Under the pieces are notes generated by a model that made no database searches, was not told the origin of the DNA, and worked only from the letters and a program-made list of their open reading frames with translations. The position numbers were made by a program, and so were the translations under genes. DNA of 64,000 nt from JANNNF01 sp040385825 (GTDB lineage: Bacteria; Pseudomonadota; Alphaproteobacteria; Rhodobacterales; Rhodobacteraceae): positions 129,562-193,561 of the forward strand of contig JAZKGQ010000003.1 of NCBI GenBank assembly GCA_040385825.1, in the 5' to 3' direction. Positions 1-7,763 of this stretch are shown piece after piece (within the stretch, counting starts at the first letter, position 1; the number at the start of each line of letters is the position of its first letter).

Positions 1-774
1 GCCCTTCATCTCGTACCGGCCGCCCTTGAAATATTCGGTGGCCGCACAATCCAGCGCAAGGAAGATGTCCTCGCCCGGACGGTAGCCTGCCTTTTCGATG
101 GATTTCAGAATGAAATCAAGCGCATCGCGGGCAGAGTTCAGGTTCGGAGCAAAGCCGCCCTCATCGCCGATGCCGGTATTGTGGCCGGCATCCTGAAGCT
201 CTTTCTTCAGGGTGTGGAACACTTCGGACCCCATGCGCACGGCGTCGCGGATGTTGTCCGCGCCGACCGGCATGATCATGAATTCCTGAATGTCGATCGG
301 GTTGTCGGCATGTTCGCCGCCGTTGATGATGTTCATCATCGGCACCGGCAACACACGGGCCGAGGTGCCGCCGACATAGCGGAACAGCGGCTGGCCGGTG
401 AACTCGGCGGCAGCCTTGGCCACCGCCAGCGACACGCCCAGAATGGCATTGGCACCAAGACGCGACTTGTTGGGGGTGCCGTCCATTTCGATCATGGTGC
501 GGTCGATGCCGACCTGTTCGGTGGCGTCAAAGCCCACGATTTCTTCGGCGATCTCGCCGTTGACGGCGGCCACGGCCTCCAGCACGCCCTTGCCCTTGTA
601 GCGGGATTTGTCGCCGTCGCGGCGCTCGTTGGCCTCATGGGCGCCGGTCGAGGCCCCCGAGGGCACAGCGGCGCGGCCCATGGCCCCGCCTTCCAGATAA
701 ACGTCAACCTCGACGGTCGGGTTGCCCCGGCTGTCCAGAATTTCGCGGGCGTGGATGTCGATGATCGTGCTCAT
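1..774 (-). CDS. eno: Enolase, N-terminal 258 residues (cut by window edge)
   Basis: Glycolytic enolase, which interconverts 2-phosphoglycerate and phosphoenolpyruvate in the cytosol. The ATG at 774 opens MSTIIDIHAREILDSRGNPT, the family's conserved N-terminus. The substrate loop SGASTGAHEANERRDGD and the catalytic-domain motif GDEGGFAPN are both readable. The family is about 425 residues, so roughly 40% of the gene (C-terminal barrel) lies left of the window. A DMT transporter follows upstream on the same strand, 42 bases away. Identification is secure. Confidence 0.97.
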   Translation of the reverse strand, partial: MSTIIDIHAREILDSRGNPTVEVDVYLEGGAMGRAAVPSGASTGAHEANERRDGDKSRYKGKGVLEAVAAVNGEIAEEIVGFDATEQVGIDRTMIEMDGTPNKSRLGANAILGVSLAVAKAAAEFTGQPLFRYVGGTSARVLPVPMMNIINGGEHADNPIDIQEFMIMPVGADNIRDAVRMGSEVFHTLKKELQDAGHNTGIGDEGGFAPNLNSARDALDFILKSIEKAGYRPGEDIFLALDCAATEYFKGGRYEMKG

Positions 775-816
775 GGGGTGGTCCCTCGGCTTGACGGTGG
801 CGCTCTCGTCCGCGTC

Positions 817-1737
817 TTAGCGCGACACGGGGCTTATGGAAAGCATGCGTTTGCGGGCACGCTCGCGGGCAAAGCTGTACAGCCCGGCCCCGATGATAAG
901 CGCCGCCCCCGACAGGGTTGTGACATCGGGGCGCTCGCCAAACACGATGGCCCCGATCGCCAGCCCGAACACCAGCCGCGAATAGCGGAACGGCGTGATC
1001 GCCGACACCTCGCCCAGACGGTTGGCCTGCGTCAGCGCCCAATAGGCCCCAAGCCCGCAGATCAGCGCGCCCGTCAGCCAGACCGACTGCCCGCCCGACG
1101 GCATCACCGCGCCGCCCGATGCCGCCAGCATGCCCGCCCCCAGAACCGCCACCGCCATGAACCCCCAGGCCGAAAGCTGGGTGGTCGAGATGCGCGCCGG
1201 TATCTTCCGCGTGGCCAGATCGCGCACCCCAAGCCCCAGAACCGCCAGCAGCGACCACAGGGTTTCGGGCTGAAACCCCGCCAGCCCCGGCCGGATGATC
1301 AGCAGCACGCCCGCAAACCCCACAAGGATCGCCGACCAGCGCCGCCAACCCACGGTTTCGCCCAGAAACACCGCAGCCCCCATGGTCACGAACAGCGGCA
1401 TGGCCTGAAACACCGCCGTCGCGGTCGACAGCGGGATCAGCGCAAGCGCCGTCACGAAGCCGGCGGTGCCCACCATCTCCCCCAGATTGCGCAGCACGAC
1501 CATCGGATGAACCGCGTCGCGCATCAGGACGCGCAGGCCCTGTCGCCGGGTCAGCACGGCAAAGAACGGCGTGCCGAACACCCCGAGCAGCAGCAGGATC
1601 TGCCCCGTCGGCATCCCCGCCGCTGCCCATTTGATGAACATGTCCTCGATGGCAAAGCCCGCCATCGAGGCGACCATCAGAAGAATGCCGCGAAAATTGT
1701 CGCGCGTGTGGGCGGGAAGGGGGGCTGCCTGGGTCAT
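817..1737 (-). CDS. DMT-superfamily (EamA) transporter
   Basis: Inner-membrane protein of 306 residues with about ten hydrophobic segments arranged as two EamA-type halves, typical of drug/metabolite exporters. The substrate cannot be read from sequence. The reading frame is open upstream to 2265, but that extension is Arg/Pro-rich and low in hydrophobicity. The ATG at 1737 (MTQAAPLPAHTRDN) places the first membrane span (GILLMVASMAGFAIEDMF) near residue 17, as usual, so I chose it. The second half contains the conserved ITPFRYSRLVFGLAIG stretch seen in many alphaproteobacterial EamA proteins. It may share a transcript with eno. Confidence 0.85.
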   Translation of the reverse strand: MTQAAPLPAHTRDNFRGILLMVASMAGFAIEDMFIKWAAAGMPTGQILLLLGVFGTPFFAVLTRRQGLRVLMRDAVHPMVVLRNLGEMVGTAGFVTALALIPLSTATAVFQAMPLFVTMGAAVFLGETVGWRRWSAILVGFAGVLLIIRPGLAGFQPETLWSLLAVLGLGVRDLATRKIPARISTTQLSAWGFMAVAVLGAGMLAASGGAVMPSGGQSVWLTGALICGLGAYWALTQANRLGEVSAITPFRYSRLVFGLAIGAIVFGERPDVTTLSGAALIIGAGLYSFARERARKRMLSISPVSR

Positions 1738-2421
1738 GGCCGCCTTGTACGGGGTCGCGCGCGGGGGTGAAAGGCGAATGCGCCTGACCGGGGGGCTGTG
1801 GCGGGGGACTGTTGGGTGTGTCGGCATCTTCTGGTTTCGACGCTGCGGGCGGCTTGTCAGGGGCTGGCCGTCGGTCCGTGGCCCCGGTGGCGCGGGCCTA
1901 CCATATCTTGTGGTTGGTTTCTGCCGCATCGGCAGGGTTTGCGGGGCGCGGCGCAGCAGCCCGTGGCTGTGGCCGATTGCTGCGAAGGGTGGATATGGCC
2001 GTCCCTTCGGGCTGTCACCCGGTTCTGTCTGCGATGCCGACACAAGGTCTGGGGTCCGCCGTGCAGGCCGAGTCGCGGATCTTGCTGCTTTTGGCGCGGC
2101 GATTCTGGTCGCCCTGGGCGGCGCTGCGATCAGTCGCGGGCTTTCCCCCGCCGCCCAAAGAATCGGCAGGGCAGGCGGTGTTTGCAGCCGTCCACAGGAT
2201 GCCCGCTTCATCCAGACTCTGAGCGCCACGCGCCAAACCTGCATGGAACCTGAACAATCGGGCATTCCTCACAAAATGGTCCGACAGTTGTCCCCAGACC
2301 CATCCACAGGGCGGGCACCGGGCGGGGGCAGGGTTGGTGATGGCGCCATGATGTGGCGTGAAAATCGTCAAGCAAGATATTCGCGCCAAAGTGTAAAATT
2401 TCCGTTGAAGCCGTTTTGGAA
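1738..2421. other. Gene-poor stretch upstream of nrdJ
   Basis: About 680 bases between the DMT transporter start and the nrdJ promoter region. Open frames exist on both strands, but their translations are rich in Arg, Cys, Pro and Trp and resemble no family I know, so I call none of them. I looked for RNase P, SRP RNA, tmRNA and cobalamin riboswitch signatures and saw none. The 3' part (2340-2421) is AT-richer and is probably promoter DNA. Confidence 0.5.
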
Positions 2422-2468
2422 TTACGACAGTTTGACGAAGCCGCCGGGTAAGACACTAGATATGGTGT
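2422..2468 (+). promoter_or_regulatory. NrdR operator and likely nrdJ promoter
   Basis: The 16-mer at 2453-2468, ACACTAGATATGGTGT, matches the NrdR box consensus acaCwAtATaTwGtgt at 14 of 16 positions. NrdR boxes usually occur as pairs about 31 bp apart. Exactly 31 bp upstream (2422-2437) is a degenerate copy that keeps most of the core positions. A TTGACG at 2432-2437 could be a -35 element, with the -10 (TAGATA) inside the strong box, so bound NrdR would block RNA polymerase. The box call is by direct match; the partner box and promoter are inference. Confidence 0.7.
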
Positions 2469-2642
2469 GTCCGACGCAACAGGGCGATCCCAGGGACCAC
2501 AGCGCCGGCTGACCGGTGCAGGGGTTCTGTCTGCTGATGCAGGCAGGACAGGATGTTTTGTTGCGCCGCGATCAGGTGGCGACGGAACCATCGGCGCAAG
2601 GGGCAGCGAAAGCCCCGCCGCAACAGCAAGGACCAGGGGCAG

Positions 2643-5600
2643 ATGAAGATCGAGCGCAAGTTTACCACCGAGGCCACCGGCGCATATGGTGCCATGGGCT
2701 TTGCTGTGACCACCTCTGAAATCCGGAATCCCGATGGCACCATCGTATTCCGCAACGAGGCCGTCGAAGTGCCGCAGGGCTGGAGCCAGGTGGCGTCGGA
2801 CGTGCTGGCGCAGAAGTATTTCCGCAAGGCTGGCGTTCCCGCCCGTCTGAAGCGCGTCAAGGAAAAGGGCCTGCCTGAATTCCTGTGGCGCTCGATCCCC
2901 GATGAGGCCGAACTGGCCAAACTGCCGGTGGAACAGCGCTATGTCGGCGAAACCTCGGCCAAACAAGTGTTCGACCGTCTGGCCGGGGCTTGGGTCTATT
3001 GGGGCTGGAAGGGCGGCTATTTCACCACCGAGGCCGATGCCGTCGCCTATTATGACGAAATGCGCTACATGCTGGCCCGTCAGATGGCCGCACCAAACAG
3101 CCCGCAATGGTTCAACACCGGCCTGCATTGGGCCTACGGTGTCGATGGCCCGGCGCAGGGGCATTACTATGTCGATCACCTGACAGGCGTGCTGACGAAA
3201 TCCGAGTCCGCCTATGAACACCCGCAACCCCATGCCTGCTTCATCCAGTCGGTCAAGGATGATCTGGTCGGCGACGGCGGCATCATGGACCTGTGGGTGC
3301 GCGAGGCCCGGCTGTTCAAATACGGCTCGGGCACCGGCACCAACTTCTCCTCGCTGCGCGGCGAGGGCGAAAAACTGTCGGGCGGCGGCAAATCCTCGGG
3401 CCTGATGGGGTTCCTGAAGATCGGCGACCGGGCTGCCGGGGCGATCAAATCGGGCGGCACCACGCGCCGCGCGGCAAAAATGGTGATCTGCGACATGGAT
3501 CACCCCGATGTCGAAGCCTTCGTGAACTGGAAGGTCATCGAGGAACAGAAGGTTGCCAGCCTTGTCGCCGGGTCCAAGATGCACGAGGCCCGCCTGAACG
3601 AGATTTTCGCAGCCATCAAGGGCTGGGACGGCGTGATTGCCGACGCCACCGATCCGTCAAAGAATACCGCCCTGAAAGCCGCGATCAAGGCCGCCAAAAA
3701 GTGCATGATCCCCGACACTTACACCAACCGCATTCTGCAATATGCGCGTCAGGGCTTCACCAGCATCGAATTCCCGACCTATGACACCGACTGGGATTCC
3801 GAGGCCTATATCTCGGTTTCGGGCCAGAACTCCAACAACTCGGTCCGCGTCACCGATGCCTTCCTGAAGGCGGTCAAGGACGATGCCGACTGGGCGCTGA
3901 TCCGCCGCACTGATGGCAAGACCGCGAAAACCGTGAAAGCCCGCGATCTGTGGGATCAGGTCGGCCACGCCGCCTGGGCCTGTGCCGACCCCGGCATCCA
4001 GTTCCATGATACCGTCAATGCCTGGCACACCTGCCCCGAAGATGGCGCGATCCGGGGGTCGAACCCGTGTTCGGAATACATGTTCCTGGATGATACCGCC
4101 TGCAACCTTGCGTCGATGAACCTGCTGACCTTCTTTTCCAACGGCAAGTTCGATGCCGAGTCCTATATCCATGCCAGCCGGTTGTGGACAATCACGCTGG
4201 AAATCTCGGTGATGATGGCGCAGTTTCCGTCGAAGGAAATCGCCCAGCTTTCCTATGATTTCCGCACCCTTGGTCTGGGCTACGCCAACATCGGCGGGCT
4301 GTTGATGAACATGGGGCTGGGCTATGACTCGGTTCAGGGCCGTGCCCTGTGCGGCGCGCTGACCGCCCTGATGACCGGGGTTTCCTATGCGACTTCGGCC
4401 GAAATGGCGGGCGAGTTGGGCGCCTTCAATGGCTATGCCCGCAACGCGGCCCACATGCTGCGCGTCATCCGCAACCACCGCGCCGCCGCCTACAGCCGCA
4501 CGGAATACGAAGGCCTGAACGTGGCCCCCGTGGGCTTGGATCACGCGAACTGCCCCGACCAAACCCTTGTCACCCTTGCGAAATCCGCCTGGGACGAGGC
4601 GCTGACCCTGGGCGAGGCGCATGGCTTCCGCAATGCCCAGACCACGGTGATTGCGCCCACCGGAACCATCGGTCTGGTGATGGATTGCGACACCACGGGC
4701 ATCGAGCCTGACTTTGCGCTGGTCAAGTTCAAGAAACTGGCAGGCGGCGGCTATTTCAAGATCATCAATCAGTCGGTCCCTGCTGCCCTTGAAAAGCTGG
4801 GCTATTCCACGTCGCAAGCCGCCGAAATCGTCGCCTATGCCGTCGGTCACGGCAGCATCGGCAACTGCCCCGGCATCAACCACACCTCGCTGATCGGCCA
4901 CGGTTTCGGCCCGCGCGAGCTGGAAAAGATCGAGGCCGCACTTCCCTCGGCCTTCGACATCCGCTTCGTGTTCAACCAGTGGACGCTTGGCGCCGATTTC
5001 TGCAAGGGCAGCCTTGGCATCCCGGATGACAAGCTGAACGACCCGACCTTTGACCTGCTGCGCCATCTTGGCTTCACCAAGACCCAGATCGATGCCGCCA
5101 ATGACCATGTCTGCGGCACCATGACCCTGGAAGGCGCACCTTTCCTGAAGCCCGAACACTATCCGGTCTTCGATTGCGCCAATGCCTGCGGCAAGAAGGG
5201 CCAGCGCTATCTGAGCGTCAACAGCCACATCCACATGATGGCCGCAGCCCAGTCCTTCATCTCGGGCGCGATTTCCAAGACCATCAACATGCCGAACTCG
5301 GCCAGCATTTCCGAGACGCTTGCGGCCTATGAACTGTCCTGGTCGCTCGGCATCAAGGCCAACGCGCTTTACCGTGACGGGTCCAAACTGTCGCAGCCGC
5401 TGGCCTCGGCCCTGGTGGACGATGACGAGGAGGCCGAAGAAATCATGGCCTCGGGTTCCGCGCAGGAAAAAGCCGTGGTGATGGCCGAAAAGATCGTGGA
5501 AAAGGTGATCATCCGCGAGATCATCAAATCTCACCGCGAAAAGCTGCCGGAGCGCCGCAAGGGCTATACGCAAAAGGCCATCGTCGGCGGGCACAAGGTC

Positions 5601-6338
5601 TACCTGCGCACCGGCGAGTATCAGGACGGGTCGTTGGGGGAAATCTTCATCGACATGCACAAGGAAGGCGCCGGCTTCCGTGCGATGATGAACAACTTCG
5701 CCATCGCCGTGTCGGTTGGCCTGCAATACGGCGTGCCGCTGGAGGAGTTCGTGGAGGCCTTCACCTTCACCCGCTTTGAACCCGCAGGCATGGTGCAGGG
5801 CAACGACAGCATCAAGAACGCGACCTCGATCCTTGACTACATCTTCCGCGAACTGGCTGTGTCCTACCTCGACCGCACCGACCTCGCCCATGTCGCGCCC
5901 AAGGGGGCCTCGTTCGACGAGCTTGGCCGTGGCGAGGAAGAGGGCAAGCGCAACATCAGCGAAATGTCCGACGCCGCCGCAACCCGCGGGCTGGAGGTGC
6001 TGAAGCAGATCAGCAGCACCGGCTATCTGCGCAAGCGCCTGCCGCAGGAACTGGTGGTGCTGCAAGGCGGCATGGGGGCCACGGCGCTGGCGAACGGCAC
6101 CGATCCGGTCAGCACGCTGAACATGCTGGTGCCCGAAACCGCCCATGCGGTGTCCTCGGGGGCGCTGCTGCGGTCGGGCACGTCCACCATGGCCAGCCAA
6201 CCGCTGGACCTGCGCACCAAGGCCAAGATGCAAGGCTATGAGGGCGACCCCTGCGGTGAGTGCGGCAACTACACGCTGGTCCGCAACGGGACTTGCATGA
6301 AATGCAACACTTGCGGCGGGACGAGCGGGTGTAGCTGA
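2643..6338 (+). CDS. nrdJ: Vitamin B12-dependent (class II) ribonucleotide reductase
   Basis: Adenosylcobalamin-dependent reductase of 1231 residues that makes deoxyribonucleotides with or without oxygen. Visible features are the GSNPCSEYMF active-site region with its cysteine, the VIAPTGTIG phosphate-binding stretch, and a C-terminal cysteine-rich tail with CGECG and CMKCNTCGG motifs typical of long alphaproteobacterial NrdJ. I chose the ATG at 2643 (MKIERKFTTE) because AAGGA lies about 10 bases upstream and the earlier in-frame sequence is low-complexity. It stands alone, preceded by an NrdR box and followed by a hairpin terminator. No cobalamin riboswitch was seen in the leader. Confidence 0.96.
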   Translation: MKIERKFTTEATGAYGAMGFAVTTSEIRNPDGTIVFRNEAVEVPQGWSQVASDVLAQKYFRKAGVPARLKRVKEKGLPEFLWRSIPDEAELAKLPVEQRYVGETSAKQVFDRLAGAWVYWGWKGGYFTTEADAVAYYDEMRYMLARQMAAPNSPQWFNTGLHWAYGVDGPAQGHYYVDHLTGVLTKSESAYEHPQPHACFIQSVKDDLVGDGGIMDLWVREARLFKYGSGTGTNFSSLRGEGEKLSGGGKSSGLMGFLKIGDRAAGAIKSGGTTRRAAKMVICDMDHPDVEAFVNWKVIEEQKVASLVAGSKMHEARLNEIFAAIKGWDGVIADATDPSKNTALKAAIKAAKKCMIPDTYTNRILQYARQGFTSIEFPTYDTDWDSEAYISVSGQNSNNSVRVTDAFLKAVKDDADWALIRRTDGKTAKTVKARDLWDQVGHAAWACADPGIQFHDTVNAWHTCPEDGAIRGSNPCSEYMFLDDTACNLASMNLLTFFSNGKFDAESYIHASRLWTITLEISVMMAQFPSKEIAQLSYDFRTLGLGYANIGGLLMNMGLGYDSVQGRALCGALTALMTGVSYATSAEMAGELGAFNGYARNAAHMLRVIRNHRAAAYSRTEYEGLNVAPVGLDHANCPDQTLVTLAKSAWDEALTLGEAHGFRNAQTTVIAPTGTIGLVMDCDTTGIEPDFALVKFKKLAGGGYFKIINQSVPAALEKLGYSTSQAAEIVAYAVGHGSIGNCPGINHTSLIGHGFGPRELEKIEAALPSAFDIRFVFNQWTLGADFCKGSLGIPDDKLNDPTFDLLRHLGFTKTQIDAANDHVCGTMTLEGAPFLKPEHYPVFDCANACGKKGQRYLSVNSHIHMMAAAQSFISGAISKTINMPNSASISETLAAYELSWSLGIKANALYRDGSKLSQPLASALVDDDEEAEEIMASGSAQEKAVVMAEKIVEKVIIREIIKSHREKLPERRKGYTQKAIVGGHKVYLRTGEYQDGSLGEIFIDMHKEGAGFRAMMNNFAIAVSVGLQYGVPLEEFVEAFTFTRFEPAGMVQGNDSIKNATSILDYIFRELAVSYLDRTDLAHVAPKGASFDELGRGEEEGKRNISEMSDAAATRGLEVLKQISSTGYLRKRLPQELVVLQGGMGATALANGTDPVSTLNMLVPETAHAVSSGALLRSGTSTMASQPLDLRTKAKMQGYEGDPCGECGNYTLVRNGTCMKCNTCGGTSGCS

Positions 6339-6352
6339 TAAGAATTGTGGTT

Positions 6353-6380
6353 GGGGCGCATCGTTGCAGCGGTGCGCCCC
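6353..6380 (+). terminator. Hairpin terminator after nrdJ
   Basis: A perfect 8-bp stem (GGGGCGCA pairing with TGCGCCCC) with a 12-base loop lies 15 bases after the nrdJ stop. It is followed by GGCTTTCTGG, which is only weakly T-rich, so termination may be partial. Confidence 0.65.
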
Positions 6381-6552
6381 GGCTTTCTGGAGTGTATATG
6401 GCACAACCCCGGACAAGCTTTCTCATCCCTCGCGGGACGATGGTTCTTAGGAACACGTTATTGGGGAAGCAGCAATATAGTGCCTGAAACTGTCCACCGA
6501 AATCCACTTGCATGTGGATGAATGTGGATAACTTGAAGGGCAGGTGATTTTA

Positions 6553-6690
6553 GTGAGTAAAGGTGAGCAAACCAGTGCAAAGGCTGCTTCCGCCGCATCC
6601 AAGGTTCTTCGTGACCCCAAGTCGAGTGCGGCTGCGAAGTCGGCGGCAGCATCGGCGCTGACACAGCGTCCCGGAAAACCTAAGAAGTAA
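6553..6690 (+). CDS. Small Ala/Ser/Lys-rich protein (45 aa)
   Basis: A GTG start at 6553 opens a 45-residue frame, MSKGEQTSAKAASAASKVLR then DPKSSAAAKSAAASALTQRP, ending GKPKK. From memory it resembles a recurrent family of tiny orphan proteins in Proteobacteria with an ASKVLR...AAKSAAASALTQ pattern and a Lys-rich tail, whose function is unknown to me. An AAGGGCAGG stretch 12-20 bases upstream could serve as ribosome binding site. A strong hairpin terminator follows within 25 bases, which supports a real transcription unit. Flanking DNA is noticeably AT-richer than the surroundings, hinting at acquired DNA. It is predicted basic, probably helical, with no signal or membrane segment. Confidence 0.65.
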   Translation: MSKGEQTSAKAASAASKVLRDPKSSAAAKSAAASALTQRPGKPKK

Positions 6691-6712
6691 GCACCACTAA
6701 ACTGGCTGCTAC

Positions 6713-6744
6713 AAAATGGGCGGGGACTGCTCCTCGCCCATTTT
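6713..6744. terminator. Strong bidirectional intrinsic terminator
   Basis: Ten perfect pairs, AAAATGGGCG against CGCCCATTTT, extended inward by GGGA/TCCT-type pairs, with T- and A-runs at opposite ends. It can therefore stop transcription from either side. It closes the small gene at 6553-6690 and could also stop read-through from the transglutaminase operon reading leftward. Confidence 0.85.
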
Positions 6745-6795
6745 CATCTCTGGGACTTTCTAAGTTCAGACATACAGGCGGTTCTACGGTGGTTA

Positions 6796-6824
6796 CTTGC
6801 TATCTAAATTTTTGGTTAGGCAAG
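6796..6824. other. AT-rich imperfect hairpin
   Basis: CTTGC and CTAA pair with TTAG and GCAAG around an AT-rich loop, with a three-base bulge on one side. It lies between the terminator at 6713-6744 and the 3' end of the small transglutaminase gene. Role unknown; it could be a decayed terminator for the leftward operon. Confidence 0.35.
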
Positions 6825-6877
6825 AAAATGTAGCCCTGCTACCAATCCGCCGCCCGAATCCGACATGGCGGCAACCC

Positions 6878-7759
6878 TCACCCCGCCACGGGCACCACGT
6901 CCACCGCCTGGCGGCTTTTCTGTCGGCCTGACCCGCGCATCACGCCCTTGATGGGGGCCACGTCGGAATAGTCGCGGCCGCGGGCCACGACGATGTGGTC
7001 AAGGCCTGCCAGCTTGTTGTTGGTGGGGTCGACCTCGATCCAGCCCAGACGCGGGCCGCACCAGGCGCGGACCCAGGCGTGCATGGCATCGGCGCCTTCC
7101 AGACGGGGTTTGCCGGGCGGGGGCAGGGTGCGCAGAAAGCCGCTGACATAGCCCGCCGGAATGCCGATGCCGCGCAGGCAGGTGATCAGGATATGCGAAA
7201 AATCCTGACAGACGCCGTGGCGTTTCGCAAAGGCTTCGGACGCGGGCGTGTCGACATGGGTGGCCTTGGCGTCAAAGGTCATGTGGCGGTAGAGCGCGCC
7301 GTTCAGCGCCAGCACGGCCTCGGCCACCGTCATGCCGGCGGTCAGATGCGCGCGGGCAAAGGCGGTCATTGCCGGGTCGGGCGGCACCCGGACCGAGGGC
7401 GACAGGTAATGCAGCGCCGAATCGGGGCCAAGATCGGCCAGCCCGGCAATCGCGCGGGGCAGGTCGGCCAAGGCCACCGAGTCCGCCATCTGCGGTGGCA
7501 GGTCGTTGCGGTCGATCCGGGCCGTCATGGTCAGCGCCAGCCCCAGATGCGGGTTGCGAAAGCCGAATTCGGACAGCCGGTTGCCAAAGAAATCCACCCG
7601 GTCCACCCGTTCGGACGGGCGCGGCGTGATGTCCAGCAGCCCCGCGATCAGCCGCTGCCCGGCGCCCAGATCGCGCGGCAGAATGCAGGCGACATGCCTG
7701 CCCACCGCCGCAAGATGGGCGTAGTCATAGCTGATGCGCAGTTTGATGTCATAGATCAT
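6878..7759 (-). CDS. Small transglutaminase-like cysteine protease family protein
   Basis: Cytosolic protein of 293 residues with an N-terminal bacterial-transglutaminase beta domain (residues 1-100) followed by a transglutaminase core. The catalytic triad is readable: Cys184 in RHGVCQDFSH, His227 in ADAMHAWVRAW and Asp244 in IEVDPTNN. Members of this group are thought to act as proteases or amidases rather than cross-linkers. It is the last gene of a three-gene unit, starting 4 bases after the ATP-grasp/alpha-E gene, so the two are probably co-translated. Its pairing with a second, giant transglutaminase suggests it trims or reverses a peptide-like modification. Substrate unknown. Confidence 0.88.
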   Translation of the reverse strand: MIYDIKLRISYDYAHLAAVGRHVACILPRDLGAGQRLIAGLLDITPRPSERVDRVDFFGNRLSEFGFRNPHLGLALTMTARIDRNDLPPQMADSVALADLPRAIAGLADLGPDSALHYLSPSVRVPPDPAMTAFARAHLTAGMTVAEAVLALNGALYRHMTFDAKATHVDTPASEAFAKRHGVCQDFSHILITCLRGIGIPAGYVSGFLRTLPPPGKPRLEGADAMHAWVRAWCGPRLGWIEVDPTNNKLAGLDHIVVARGRDYSDVAPIKGVMRGSGRQKSRQAVDVVPVAG

Positions 7760-7763
7760 GGCA

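Noticed and set aside
1898..1913. Second NrdR-like site (CTACCATATCTTGTGG)
   Set aside because: Matches most core positions but is 555 bp from the good box, not at the usual paired spacing, and lies far from any start; probably chance.
2469..2642. Cobalamin riboswitch before nrdJ
   Set aside because: None of the conserved boxes (such as the GCCACTG element) could be found by eye. A covariance-model search would settle it.
3657..6416. A 919-codon open frame antisense to nrdJ
   Set aside because: It mirrors codon bias of a GC-rich real gene; its translation is His/Gly/Arg-rich and resembles nothing, while the nrdJ frame is unmistakable.
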